Below are positions 1 through 7,771 of a DNA stretch of 64,000 bases, one piece after another. The notes beneath the pieces were generated by a model that saw only the letters and a list, made by a program, of their open reading frames with translations, ran no database searches and was not told the DNA's origin. Position 1 is the first letter of the stretch, and each line of letters begins with the position of its first letter. Origin of the DNA: Leptospiraceae bacterium (GTDB taxonomy: Bacteria > Spirochaetota > Leptospiria > Leptospirales > Leptospiraceae). The stretch covers positions 1 to 64,000 of the forward strand of contig JADJFV010000007.1 in the NCBI GenBank assembly GCA_016708435.1, read 5' to 3'. Made by a program: the position numbers and the translations under genes.

Positions 1-3000
1 AACCAAATGCAAGCGAAAGAGGCTGAACAAATGGATCTAAGGTAGGCACACCATAGGCACTCGGCACAAGTCCAATCACTGTGCTAATCGTTGTCAAGAA
101 AATGGGTCGTAATCGAATCGCGCCTCCATTTACAATTGCATCTTCAATCGACATTCCCTTGGCTCTTAGCTCTTCTATAAAAGTTATGAGTATAAGCGTA
201 TTAGCCACAATGCTTCCGCTGAGTGCTACAATTGCAAGTGTGCTCATAAAGCTGAGTGGCATTCCATGAGTCATGAGTGCAAACAATACTCCCACAATTC
301 CAAAAGGAATCGAGCCTATAATCACAGTCGTTGTTCCAATAGAATTAAAATAAATGATGAAGATTCCAAAGATGACAGCAACAGCGAATAACATCGATAT
401 GCCCAAGTCTTTAAATGATTTTCCTGCGTCTTCTTGCTCTCCTCCAAAGATAACAGAATAATCTACATATTTATCCAAATGAATCGTAGTTTGTAGTTTT
501 CGATTCACAAATAAGGAAGTAGTCTTTTTTGTATCGACAGATGCTTCGAGGCGAACCGCTCTTTGTAAATCCTGTCGGTTAATCATAGAGTTGTTTCTTT
601 CCTTGGCAGAATAGGTAACTTGCTCTAAAGGAATTAATCTTCTATTTCTGTTTTCTACTTTTACTAGACTGAGGCTTTTCATGGATTGCCGCTCTGATTC
701 AGGAAAACGCACAAGTATATTAATCTTATCCTCTCCTTTGCTAATCGTAGAGGCAACTTCTCCGTTAAACGCTGTTCGCACTGCACGAGCAATGTCTCTG
801 GCACTAATTTCAGTTTTACTTGCTACATCATCTCTTACATGAAATCGATATTCTTCTTTTCCTAATTCTAAATCAGTGCGAATGTCTGAAACTCCATCTA
901 TTTTCTTTAATTCCTCAATGTAAAGGTTAGCAATTTCTTGAATGACTTTAAAATCTGCTCCTCTGATTTCTAAGCTGACTGGTTTTCCAACCGGTGGACC
1001 CTTTACTTTTGCATTCACATCATAAATCATTTCTTTAGGGATAATGCCTGTTTGCTTCGACTCTTCCATATAACTTCTAATTTTTTGAACTAGAGCCCGA
1101 GCGTCTTTCCATTCCTTTCTATCTGCTGCTGTTACTAATTTTAAATTCAAATGAGAGCGATGCACTTCCTGTCCGGGTTTTGGATCTACGATAGGACTTT
1201 CATGAATTCCTATTCTGCTTCGAATGTATTTAAAATCTTTTCCTGCCATAGAAATAACAACAGGCTCTATCTTTTCCATGGTTTCTAGATTCTTTTGAAG
1301 GGTGGAACCAATTGGCATCCAGACTTTGATTTCGATGTCTTCTTCACTTCCAGAAGGAAACATCACAAACGGTAGAAATTTCCCGGCAAGAAATAAAGTA
1401 AAAAAGAAGATAACAGTAAATAGCCCCAAGACTAAGATTCTATGCGTTAAAGCCAATCGAATCGTGGCTTTATAAGCTCTGATTACAAGTCCGAAAATTC
1501 CTTCCTTTTCTTCTATTGACTCATCTTTTATCTTAGTTTCTAATTTATTCGGTAGGAATTGATTCAACCAATTCGGAAGAAATACAAGTGCGAACAGAAG
1601 AGAACTCGCAAGTGTAATCAAAACCACAGCGGGAATTCCCAAAATAAATTTCCCGATGATTCCGCTCATGAACAGTAAAGGAAAAAAGGCAGCCGAAATC
1701 ACAAGAAAGGAAACTAAAAGAGGAACAAGCACGTCTTTAAAAGTTTGCAGGACTGCTTCTTTTCTCTCGTATCCTTCTTGCATGAGGCGGTAGGTATTTT
1801 CAGCGACTACTATGGAGTTATCCACCATCATTCCTAGCACCATCACCATTCCAAAAATGGTAATGGTATTAATGGTAAAACCAAATTGCTTCATAAAAAT
1901 AAAGGAAATTAAGAAAATAAATAGAATAGCCACGCTAATCATTACACTGAGCCTAAAGCCCAATATAAAGACTAATGAAAGAAGAACTAAGACCAAACCA
2001 GTTTCAAAGTTTAATACTAAATCTCCTAACTGTCTACGCACATCATTGCTCTTATCCTCATAAATCGTTGTCTCTATTTCAGGAAAATTCCCTTGAATAG
2101 AGGATGCTAATTTCTTTACTGCATCCGCTGTTGTGATAACATCTGCCTGGTCGTTCTTCCATATTCTGAGAATAATACTGTGTTTGCCGTTTAATTTTTC
2201 AAACGTATTCTCTTCTTCGAATGTATCAAATACTTTTGCCACATCTTTTAGCAGAGTAGAAAACCCAATTTCATTTCCAAGGATAGGAATTGTAAGCATT
2301 TCTTTTGCTTCTTCAAAATCACCCTTTGTCCTAAGTAAGTATTCCGTTCCATTTACTTTCAATCGTCCGGAAGGTATGTTGATATTTCTAGAGCCTAAGG
2401 CATTTAGAAGAGTATTGAGTCCGATTTCTTTTGCGTTTAGTGCATAAGGATTTACCTCAACTAAAAATTCTCTATTTCTATAACCAATTTTTTCTATCTC
2501 TGCAATGTCTTTGTTTTGAAAGAATTTGTCTTCATAAGCTTTCGCTGCATCTCGTAATTTTCTATAATCTGCGATCGGGTCAGAAGAGGTTTCTTTGAGG
2601 GAGAGGGCAATGCTGATTACCTCCTGTTTCTCTGTGGTAATTTCTCGCACCTTCGGCTTAGGAGCGTTATCCGGTAGTCTTGCTGAATCTACTGCGTCTT
2701 TTATATCATCTAAAACTTTTTTTGTATTTTTATTTCCTTCTACTAAAAATATCATGATGACGCTAACATTTTCTAAGTTATAACTTCGAATCTTATCAAT
2801 GCCAGTAACGGACTTTAATTTCTTCTCGATAGGAATTGCGATTAGCCGCTCAATTTCTTCCGGGGTTGCGCCGGGCAAAGGAGCTTCGATCACTATTTTG
2901 TTTAGTGCTACGTTTGGAAATGCTTCTCTATGCATACCGAGTAGTCGCCCTAAACCGACTAATACAAATAGAAGCAATATAAATTGAATGATGAGAGTTT

Positions 3001-3031
3001 TTTCGGCGATAAATTTGCCAATTGATTTCAT
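1..3031 (-). CDS. RND-family efflux transporter, C-terminus cut by window edge
   Basis: An inner-membrane RND pump that would export compounds using the proton gradient, normally with a periplasmic adaptor and an outer-membrane channel. The start is the ATG at 3029-3031, and the frame stays open for 1010 codons to the window edge. RND pumps run about 1020-1060 residues, so only the last membrane helix is missing. Seen: a membrane segment at about residues 8-28, two large periplasmic loops, and near residue 400 the TM4 motif VDNSIVVAEN, where drug pumps usually have VDDAIVVVEN, so only one of the paired acids is kept. RLRPIFLTTIST lies near the cut end. A MarR regulator is divergent across 170 bp and probably controls it. 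The substrate cannot be inferred; adaptor and channel genes are not in the window. Confidence 0.9.
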   Translation of the reverse strand, partial: MKSIGKFIAEKTLIIQFILLLFVLVGLGRLLGMHREAFPNVALNKIVIEAPLPGATPEEIERLIAIPIEKKLKSVTGIDKIRSYNLENVSVIMIFLVEGNKNTKKVLDDIKDAVDSARLPDNAPKPKVREITTEKQEVISIALSLKETSSDPIADYRKLRDAAKAYEDKFFQNKDIAEIEKIGYRNREFLVEVNPYALNAKEIGLNTLLNALGSRNINIPSGRLKVNGTEYLLRTKGDFEEAKEMLTIPILGNEIGFSTLLKDVAKVFDTFEEENTFEKLNGKHSIILRIWKNDQADVITTADAVKKLASSIQGNFPEIETTIYEDKSNDVRRQLGDLVLNFETGLVLVLLSLVFILGFRLSVMISVAILFIFLISFIFMKQFGFTINTITIFGMVMVLGMMVDNSIVVAENTYRLMQEGYERKEAVLQTFKDVLVPLLVSFLVISAAFFPLLFMSGIIGKFILGIPAVVLITLASSLLFALVFLPNWLNQFLPNKLETKIKDESIEEKEGIFGLVIRAYKATIRLALTHRILVLGLFTVIFFFTLFLAGKFLPFVMFPSGSEEDIEIKVWMPIGSTLQKNLETMEKIEPVVISMAGKDFKYIRSRIGIHESPIVDPKPGQEVHRSHLNLKLVTAADRKEWKDARALVQKIRSYMEESKQTGIIPKEMIYDVNAKVKGPPVGKPVSLEIRGADFKVIQEIANLYIEELKKIDGVSDIRTDLELGKEEYRFHVRDDVASKTEISARDIARAVRTAFNGEVASTISKGEDKINILVRFPESERQSMKSLSLVKVENRNRRLIPLEQVTYSAKERNNSMINRQDLQRAVRLEASVDTKKTTSLFVNRKLQTTIHLDKYVDYSVIFGGEQEDAGKSFKDLGISMLFAVAVIFGIFIIYFNSIGTTTVIIGSIPFGIVGVLFALMTHGMPLSFMSTLAIVALSGSIVANTLILITFIEELRAKGMSIEDAIVNGGAIRLRPIFLTTISTVIGLVPSAYGVPTLDPFVQPLSLAFG

Positions 3032-3137
3032 ATATTAATTCCTAAGTTTCAAGTAAATGTGATTCAAATATCTATAATTACTCATGCTACGTTCAGAATT
3101 TACTTACAGTGTAAAACGTCAATAGTTTATTTTAAAG

Positions 3138-3154
3138 TTAATCTATTTGACTAA
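3138..3154. promoter_or_regulatory. Candidate MarR operator between pump and regulator
   Basis: The AT-rich divergent intergenic region contains the imperfect palindrome TTAATC-5 nt-GACTAA (5 of 6 positions symmetric). It is followed by further TTAAC/GTTAAC half-sites at about 3158-3197. MarR proteins commonly bind such palindromes in the space shared with a divergent target. The site assignment is inference from position and symmetry only. Confidence 0.3.
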
Positions 3155-3201
3155 TTTTTAACTATATTAACTTGATTAATATTTTATAAGGTTAACTAAT
3201 T

Positions 3202-3621
3202 TTGAATAGAACAAAACAATTAAATCAAATTGCAAAGGCAATCCGGGAGTTTTATAGAACTTTAAAGAATGAATTTAATGCAATTCTAGAATTAGAAGAA
3301 TTTACAAATGGAGAATTCTTACTACTTAAAAGTATTGCCATCTATGGGCATAAGAAAATTTCAGAAATCGCAAAGGAGCTATGTGTTTCAATGCCCTACT
3401 TGACTTCACTAGCCGACAAAATGGTAGAAAGAGGTTACATTGAGCGAACCCAATCCAGAGAAGATAGGCGCATTATTGTTATTAAGCTTACTGCCAGAGG
3501 CAAAAAAGTCTATAATAAGTTAGATGCGATAGTTCATAAATACTTAGAAAAGAAATTTAATAAACTTACTATTAGTGAACTACAAGCCTTTGAAAAAATA
3601 TTACAGAAAGTTTCTACTTGA
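3202..3621 (+). CDS. MarR-family transcriptional regulator
   Basis: A 139-residue winged-helix regulator of MarR size. The recognition region reads KISEIAKELCVSMPYLTSL (about residues 52-70), followed by the wing motif RTQSREDRRIIVIKLT and a C-terminal dimerisation helix. The start is a TTG at 3202; no ATG in frame keeps the N-terminal helix, so TTG is the best choice. It is divergent from the RND pump, the usual arrangement for a ligand-released repressor of an efflux gene. Its 3' end overlaps the convergent exported protein by 8 bp. The ligand is unknown. Confidence 0.9.
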   Translation: MNRTKQLNQIAKAIREFYRTLKNEFNAILELEEFTNGEFLLLKSIAIYGHKKISEIAKELCVSMPYLTSLADKMVERGYIERTQSREDRRIIVIKLTARGKKVYNKLDAIVHKYLEKKFNKLTISELQAFEKILQKVST

Positions 3622-4621
3622 TTTCTTTCCAGATACGAGCACATTCTTCTTTTACTTCCGTTGGGCAAGTAAGAAAGACTCCGAGTCCTTTGCTTTTGCT
3701 AAACCTGTAAGTTTCAAAGCCCGCATAATTGCGAGTTTGCGTCTCATCACTCAGATTAAAATTAGTTTCATAGATTCCAGAAGAAATTTCCTTTCGCAAA
3801 AATCCGCTTGCTCGTTTAACAGCAGAAGATAGCCCTCTTCTTCCATCCCAAATATCCGGATAATGGGAATTATCTGCTAGAGTATGCTTGTGAAAGGTTT
3901 GCCCGATGCTAAACATGATACGCGCGGGCGGCTCATAAAATATCTCTTTATCATAACGAAAGTATTCGGATTCAAAGGTTTGTTCAACGGTAGCTTCTGG
4001 CAAAAAGATTCTAAAATAGGAAACTTTCCAATTGTATTCTCTTTCCTTTCTGGCAAATCGATAAAGCTCTGTTGGGAATACATATCTAAATCTTTCATCG
4101 ATTTCATAGCGATAGGAAAAGTCTTTGCTTTCAATAAAAAGTTTTTTCTCTTTCTTCTTGTTTTGCGCATAACAGCCATAAGGCTCTGTTAGAATTTCTA
4201 ATTCGTCTTTTCTATCCTGGTTTTCTGATAGGAGTCGGTTTAATGTATTTTGGACTTCAAACTTAGGAGTCTTTTTGTCTTTGTCTACAAGTCTTTGACA
4301 GAGAGTAATTCCTTTTAGTAGTCGAATGGCTGGAAAATATTTGCGCTTGTCTACTAACTCTTTCGCCTCTGCAATATGGACATCTAGCTGAGATGCATCC
4401 GGCAGTGCTTCCCTATAAGAATCGTCTAAGGCAAATAGAATTTCCCCATTCCATTTTTGTTTATAATTTCTACCGAACAAATCTATCTTATCAACGGAGT
4501 GCGGACGAACAATCTTAGCCGCTTCTTGTGCAGAAAGATTTAAAAGAATACCACCGAGAACACCGATGAACACCGATAGACGAAGCGTCAGAAAGGATTT
4601 ATTTTTCGATTTTGGTTTCAT
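3614..4621 (-). CDS. Exported protein of unknown function, signal peptide built from a repeat
   Basis: A 335-residue protein I do not recognise. It has a basic N-terminus followed by a hydrophobic stretch (SVFIGVLGGILLNLSA, about residues 16-31), so it is probably exported. The mature part is rich in charged and aromatic residues and has no motif I can name. The codons for the hydrophobic core (4549-4578) are one arm of repeat family R3, and the start codon lies inside the composite inverted-repeat element 4549-4764. The signal peptide may therefore have been acquired from the repeat, or the true start may lie further downstream. The 3' end overlaps the MarR gene by 8 bp. Confidence 0.7.
   Translation of the reverse strand: MKPKSKNKSFLTLRLSVFIGVLGGILLNLSAQEAAKIVRPHSVDKIDLFGRNYKQKWNGEILFALDDSYREALPDASQLDVHIAEAKELVDKRKYFPAIRLLKGITLCQRLVDKDKKTPKFEVQNTLNRLLSENQDRKDELEILTEPYGCYAQNKKKEKKLFIESKDFSYRYEIDERFRYVFPTELYRFARKEREYNWKVSYFRIFLPEATVEQTFESEYFRYDKEIFYEPPARIMFSIGQTFHKHTLADNSHYPDIWDGRRGLSSAVKRASGFLRKEISSGIYETNFNLSDETQTRNYAGFETYRFSKSKGLGVFLTCPTEVKEECARIWKEIK
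4549..4578. repeat. R3 repeat arm inside a coding region
   Basis: A copy of R3 (ACCACCGA..ACACCGATGAACACCGAT) lying within the first codons of the exported protein that starts at 4621. It is inverted relative to the R3 copy at 4731-4764, so the two form the outer arms of one composite element. Confidence 0.75.
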
Positions 4622-4633
4622 TCTATTTGTTTT

Positions 4634-4697
4634 TTACCACGAAGAGCGCGAAGGTCACGAAGAGATGAAATTTTTTCCTTCGTGCTCTTCGTGGTAA
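4634..4697. repeat. R2 inverted repeat upstream of the exported-protein gene
   Basis: The arms at 4634-4654 and 4677-4697 are 21 bp each and pair at 20 of 21 positions, with a 22-nt loop. The arm ends read TTACCACGAAGAGC and GCTCTTCGTGGTAA. A single-arm relative lies at 52717-52747, just upstream of the lgt-like gene. The hairpin sits directly before the start at 4621, nested between two inverted R3 copies. Confidence 0.8.
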
Positions 4698-4730
4698 ATA
4701 CCTTTTATCCGTCCCCTTACTTATCGTTTC

Positions 4731-4764
4731 TTTTATCGGTGTTTTCGGTGTTCATCGGTGGTAA
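4731..4764. repeat. R3 repeat after the APP1 gene stop
   Basis: Sequence TTATCGGTG..TTCATCGGTGGTAA, five bases past the stop of the APP1-like gene. It is the inverted partner of the R3 arm at 4549-4578. Other copies are at 40126-40152 and, truncated, at 48646-48659. Confidence 0.75.
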
Positions 4765-4768
4765 TCAG

Positions 4769-6325
4769 CTATTCCGAAAGGGCTTGGGTTATGATTTCGT
4801 GGAGCATTTGTTTGTGCTCTTCGGCTTTGGGGATAACACTGAGATGGCGCGAGAGAGAGATTAAGTATTTATCATCGACCACTTTTCCGTTCAGCCATTT
4901 TCCTGTCATGTCCATCGTTACATCTATAATCGATTGAAATTCCATTACACCTAGACCAACTAAGTTCGTGGCAAATCCAAGTGCGCCTTCTGTAGGAATG
5001 TATTTTTTAAAAGTCTTAATCTTATCCAAATAAAGTCTAGAAGGCATTGCTTTTCTGACATTTTCTTCCATGTCCACTGCCATAGGACCTATACTTGTCA
5101 TATTAATCAGAACAGCATACACTGAGTTTACTTTCCCGTGAATTGCATGACATTCTTCCCCGAGTTTTCGAATCCTTACCGCATTATCACGAGTAACCGC
5201 ATCGCGACCTAGAAAGTTCAAATGATAAAGATAATCTTCCAATTCCTTTCCAGAAATTTCTCCGAGTAAAATCAATTGATAAAGGGTAAATATCAAGTAG
5301 TCGCTCTCCGTATTGTCGCCTAGTAGAATTTCTTTTGCTTTTGTTGGTTGATAAAGTCTATCTTGCAAAAGAATTGTTAGCTTATAGGTCAACTGATCGA
5401 AAAGACTTTGAACGGTAGAGCCAAAGAATTTCTTTACACGATCCACTGCAGGTCCGACGCCTTCTTTTAAGAGATCATTCAAATTAAAAACAGAATTGAC
5501 TACTTTATCCAATACACCTTTAATTGTTCCGTCTAGATATTTTAAATGGAGAGATTCCATTTCGATTCCATGATTTCGAATCGTAGCATGAAGAGCACGG
5601 CGGAAATAATGCGGACTAGCCGATATAAATGCGAGCGGCGAACCGTCCGTATTCTCACGGAGTTTATTGTAAAAAATTGGCATTCCCGGAAGCGGAAATT
5701 TTTGGTTTGGCGTTTCAAAGATTGTAGAAAGCATTCCTTTCTTAGAGCCTAGCTCTGTAGCAAGATAAGTCTGATCAATATCGGAGGTCGTTATAAAGGA
5801 ATTATACTTTTCAGAGAGTATTCGCAGTTTGCCCATACCCACTGTAGTTACTTTTGTAATTTTGCTGTGCTCTTTTAGATTGAGATAGGCAATGTCTTTT
5901 GTGTATTGTCTGTAAGAGTCACTTCCCTTAAAGATAACGTTAAATGTGTAGTTTCCTGCTTTTACTCTGTGAGTAAGTTCATACGAAAAAAATCCATCTT
6001 CTGAACCAACAAAGTCAGTAGACTCAAAAACTTTTTTTCCTTTATCGGAAAGGATTTCGATCGAAAGAATTGGCTTACGAACAGGTGCTAGACTAAAATC
6101 AAGAAAGGGGGTAATTTCATTTTCCTGCCCTTGAAAAAGTCCAGTCATTAAATTCCAGAGATCATCCGCCTCCATAAAATCACTAATCCCAACGTCAACG
6201 ACCTGACCTCGAATGAGCGCCCGCCCCTCTCTTCCAAGGGAACTACTACAAATTGCGAGACGCTTTTTGTCCTTCGCGCGGACTTCTCTTTCTTTTTCAG
6301 GTTCATGTGATTCTATTTCTTCCAA
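4769..6325 (-). CDS. APP1-type (DUF2183) phosphatidate phosphatase-like protein
   Basis: A 518-residue soluble protein with the catalytic signature of the APP1/DUF2183 part of the HAD superfamily. SDIDQT at residues 181-186 supplies the two aspartates (D182, D184) of DxDxT, and FISASPHYFRRAL about 50 residues later matches the family's second block. Yeast App1 dephosphorylates phosphatidic acid; whether this enzyme uses a lipid or another phosphoester is inference. Residues 35-150 look like a beta-rich N-terminal domain. The C-terminal 200 residues are helical and have no family I can name. No signal peptide is seen. The stop lies five bases before an R3 repeat. Confidence 0.75.
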   Translation of the reverse strand: MEEIESHEPEKEREVRAKDKKRLAICSSSLGREGRALIRGQVVDVGISDFMEADDLWNLMTGLFQGQENEITPFLDFSLAPVRKPILSIEILSDKGKKVFESTDFVGSEDGFFSYELTHRVKAGNYTFNVIFKGSDSYRQYTKDIAYLNLKEHSKITKVTTVGMGKLRILSEKYNSFITTSDIDQTYLATELGSKKGMLSTIFETPNQKFPLPGMPIFYNKLRENTDGSPLAFISASPHYFRRALHATIRNHGIEMESLHLKYLDGTIKGVLDKVVNSVFNLNDLLKEGVGPAVDRVKKFFGSTVQSLFDQLTYKLTILLQDRLYQPTKAKEILLGDNTESDYLIFTLYQLILLGEISGKELEDYLYHLNFLGRDAVTRDNAVRIRKLGEECHAIHGKVNSVYAVLINMTSIGPMAVDMEENVRKAMPSRLYLDKIKTFKKYIPTEGALGFATNLVGLGVMEFQSIIDVTMDMTGKWLNGKVVDDKYLISLSRHLSVIPKAEEHKQMLHEIITQALSE

Positions 6326-6400
6326 GGTTTACAGCTCCCTATCATGCTAGTTCAAACTAAAAATTTGGCAGTAAAATGTAAACCATTTCGTGATTTCAGT

Positions 6401-6779
6401 TCAATTTGGAACATACATACTTATGCCTTTAATAAAACGGAAATCTTTCACATTTCGAGTAAAAAGGTGTAAGTCTGAAGCAATTGCAGTAGCGGCAATC
6501 AGAGCATCCGGAATCGAAATTTTATGACTTAGTGCATACAAATCAAGTATTCTTTGGAATTGATTTGAAATACCATCAGAGAGGCTAATGACTGTTATAG
6601 ACTTAATTTGTTTCTTAATTTTGGCTTGTTCTGTTTTATTGAATGCGCCTCGAATTAATTCAGCATAGGTAATTATACTAATAGAAAGGTTTTCATCGCC
6701 CAAGTGTTCTAATTTAGAACAAATTTCAGAATTATCCTTTAAATATTCGATCAGGAATATCTGTATCGCAAAGTATCAT
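6401..6779 (-). pseudogene. vapC: PIN-domain toxin (VapC-like), frameshifted near its start
   Basis: From the ATG at 6777-6779 the protein begins MILCDTDI, the usual PIN start with its first metal-binding aspartate, then runs into stops. Skipping one base at about 6754 (an extra C in the sense strand) restores LIEYLKDNSEICSKLEHL, which continues into the open frame ending at 6401. That frame carries YAELIRGA, SIPDALIAATAIA and LHLFTRNVKDF, the later acidic positions of the family. PIN toxins cleave RNA. The ATG overlaps the antitoxin stop in an ATGA, the normal vapBC coupling. As read, the toxin is inactive, because the in-frame part lacks the first aspartate. Confidence 0.75.
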
Positions 6780-7036
6780 TTTCTTTCAGGCCAAGCTTCT
6801 GCACGTAGAGTTTTGATGTCAATATTTCGATTTTTCCATATACCTTTTAACTTGGATAAACTAGGCTTAGAGTTTTTTGTAATCTTCTTTTTTCAGTAGA
6901 CTTTGCTGTAAAAGGGACTTCTTTTAAACTTAACAGGAAAAATAATTACTTCAACAGTCTGATTGTTAAAGCTTTCTAAATCAACAAGTTGCAGACTATT
7001 ATTTTTTATTTTAGTAATTTTACGAATGGCTTCCAT
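6776..7036 (-). pseudogene. vapB: VapB-like antitoxin with an internal stop
   Basis: Reading from the ATG at 7034-7036, 86 codons stay in one frame down to the TGA that overlaps the vapC ATG, but an in-frame TGA at 6893-6895 cuts the protein after 47 residues. The C-terminal part (LKGIWKNRNIDIKTLRAEAW) has the WKNR-type tail typical of antitoxins next to PIN toxins. The N-terminal part (MEAIRKITKIKNNSLQLVDL) resembles a short beta-stranded DNA-binding domain. Both members of the pair are therefore damaged by independent events, which argues for real decay rather than one sequencing error. Confidence 0.65.
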
Positions 7037-7198
7037 AAATGCAGTTTTACATCGCCTAATTCTTATTCAAGAAGTTTTTTAAAACTGTTGGTATTGGCTT
7101 AGTTTTAAAACTTTAAATTAAAATTCAATTTATAGATTTGATAGGAATTCGTTTTATTTCTCTGAGGGTAATGGCAAACTATTACCAAATACATCAAT

Positions 7199-7513
7199 TT
7201 ACTCTTTAATAGAGCCAGGGTCAATGACTTCAACTACTTTCTCATTTCGAATAAGCTCATCATTCCTAAATACTTCCAGATAACCTACCCCGCCCCAGCA
7301 AAAACATTTATATGAAAAAATACCATTTACAAAATCATAATGATGATTTTCACCACTCCCTTCAGGAATCCATTTCCCGTTATTTAAAATTAAATCAGGC
7401 TCATCTTTTACAGATTTATCAACCGACCAGGCAACATATCTAATTGTAAAGTCATTATGATCCTCCCGAATTTGATTTACGTGAATAAATTGCTTTGGTT
7501 TAGTATTTTTCTA
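7199..7513 (-). pseudogene. Remnant of an unrecognised gene, no start codon
   Basis: A frame of about 100 codons ending in TAA at 7199-7201 reads like real protein: DFTIRYVAWSVDKSVKD, then FSYKCFCWGGVGYLEVF, then VVEVIDPGSIKE. It has no ATG, GTG or TTG near its beginning, and three stops precede it. A second frame just upstream (EWFHKDFRKILNQSNLFT) could be the displaced N-terminal part, which would imply a frameshift at about 7480. I recognise no family. It lies beside the decayed vapBC pair, in a zone of gene loss. Confidence 0.5.
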
Positions 7514-7531
7514 AAATCCTTATGAAACCAC

Positions 7532-7729
7532 TCAGATTATTTCATCTTCAACCTTTGCTCTAAATCCTTTTTCCCAAATCAAATAATCAATAAGAATAAG
7601 GATGATTTCAAATATAGAATAAGCAACCCAAGAGCCAATAGAGCACAAAAAAATTAAGACGAATCCAATTAAGGGGTGAATAAAAATTCTATCTATCGAA
7701 TAATCATAATACAATAGGAACATATCCAT
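7532..7729 (-). CDS. Small membrane protein
   Basis: A 65-residue protein with two probable membrane segments (FIHPLIGFVLIFLCSIG and AYSIFEIILILIDYLIW) and a charged C-terminus. The start is ATG at 7729. No family is recognised. It is flanked downstream by the gene remnant at 7199-7513 and upstream by an R1 repeat. It could be part of the same decayed locus, so its status as a working gene is uncertain. Confidence 0.45.
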   Translation of the reverse strand: MDMFLLYYDYSIDRIFIHPLIGFVLIFLCSIGSWVAYSIFEIILILIDYLIWEKGFRAKVEDEII

Positions 7730-7737
7730 TATCCCTT

Positions 7738-7765
7738 CCTCTGTGTCTCAGTGACTCTGTGGCAA
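7738..7765. repeat. R1 repeat, 3' of the REC-HDOD gene
   Basis: Sequence CCTCTGTGTCTCAGTGACTC followed by TGTGGCAA, starting seven bases past the stop of the minus-strand REC-HDOD gene. Other R1 copies are at 15873-15924 (split), 21421-21448, 26120-26146, 37776-37802 and, diverged, 48679-48708. Confidence 0.75.
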
Positions 7766-7771
7766 TTACTT

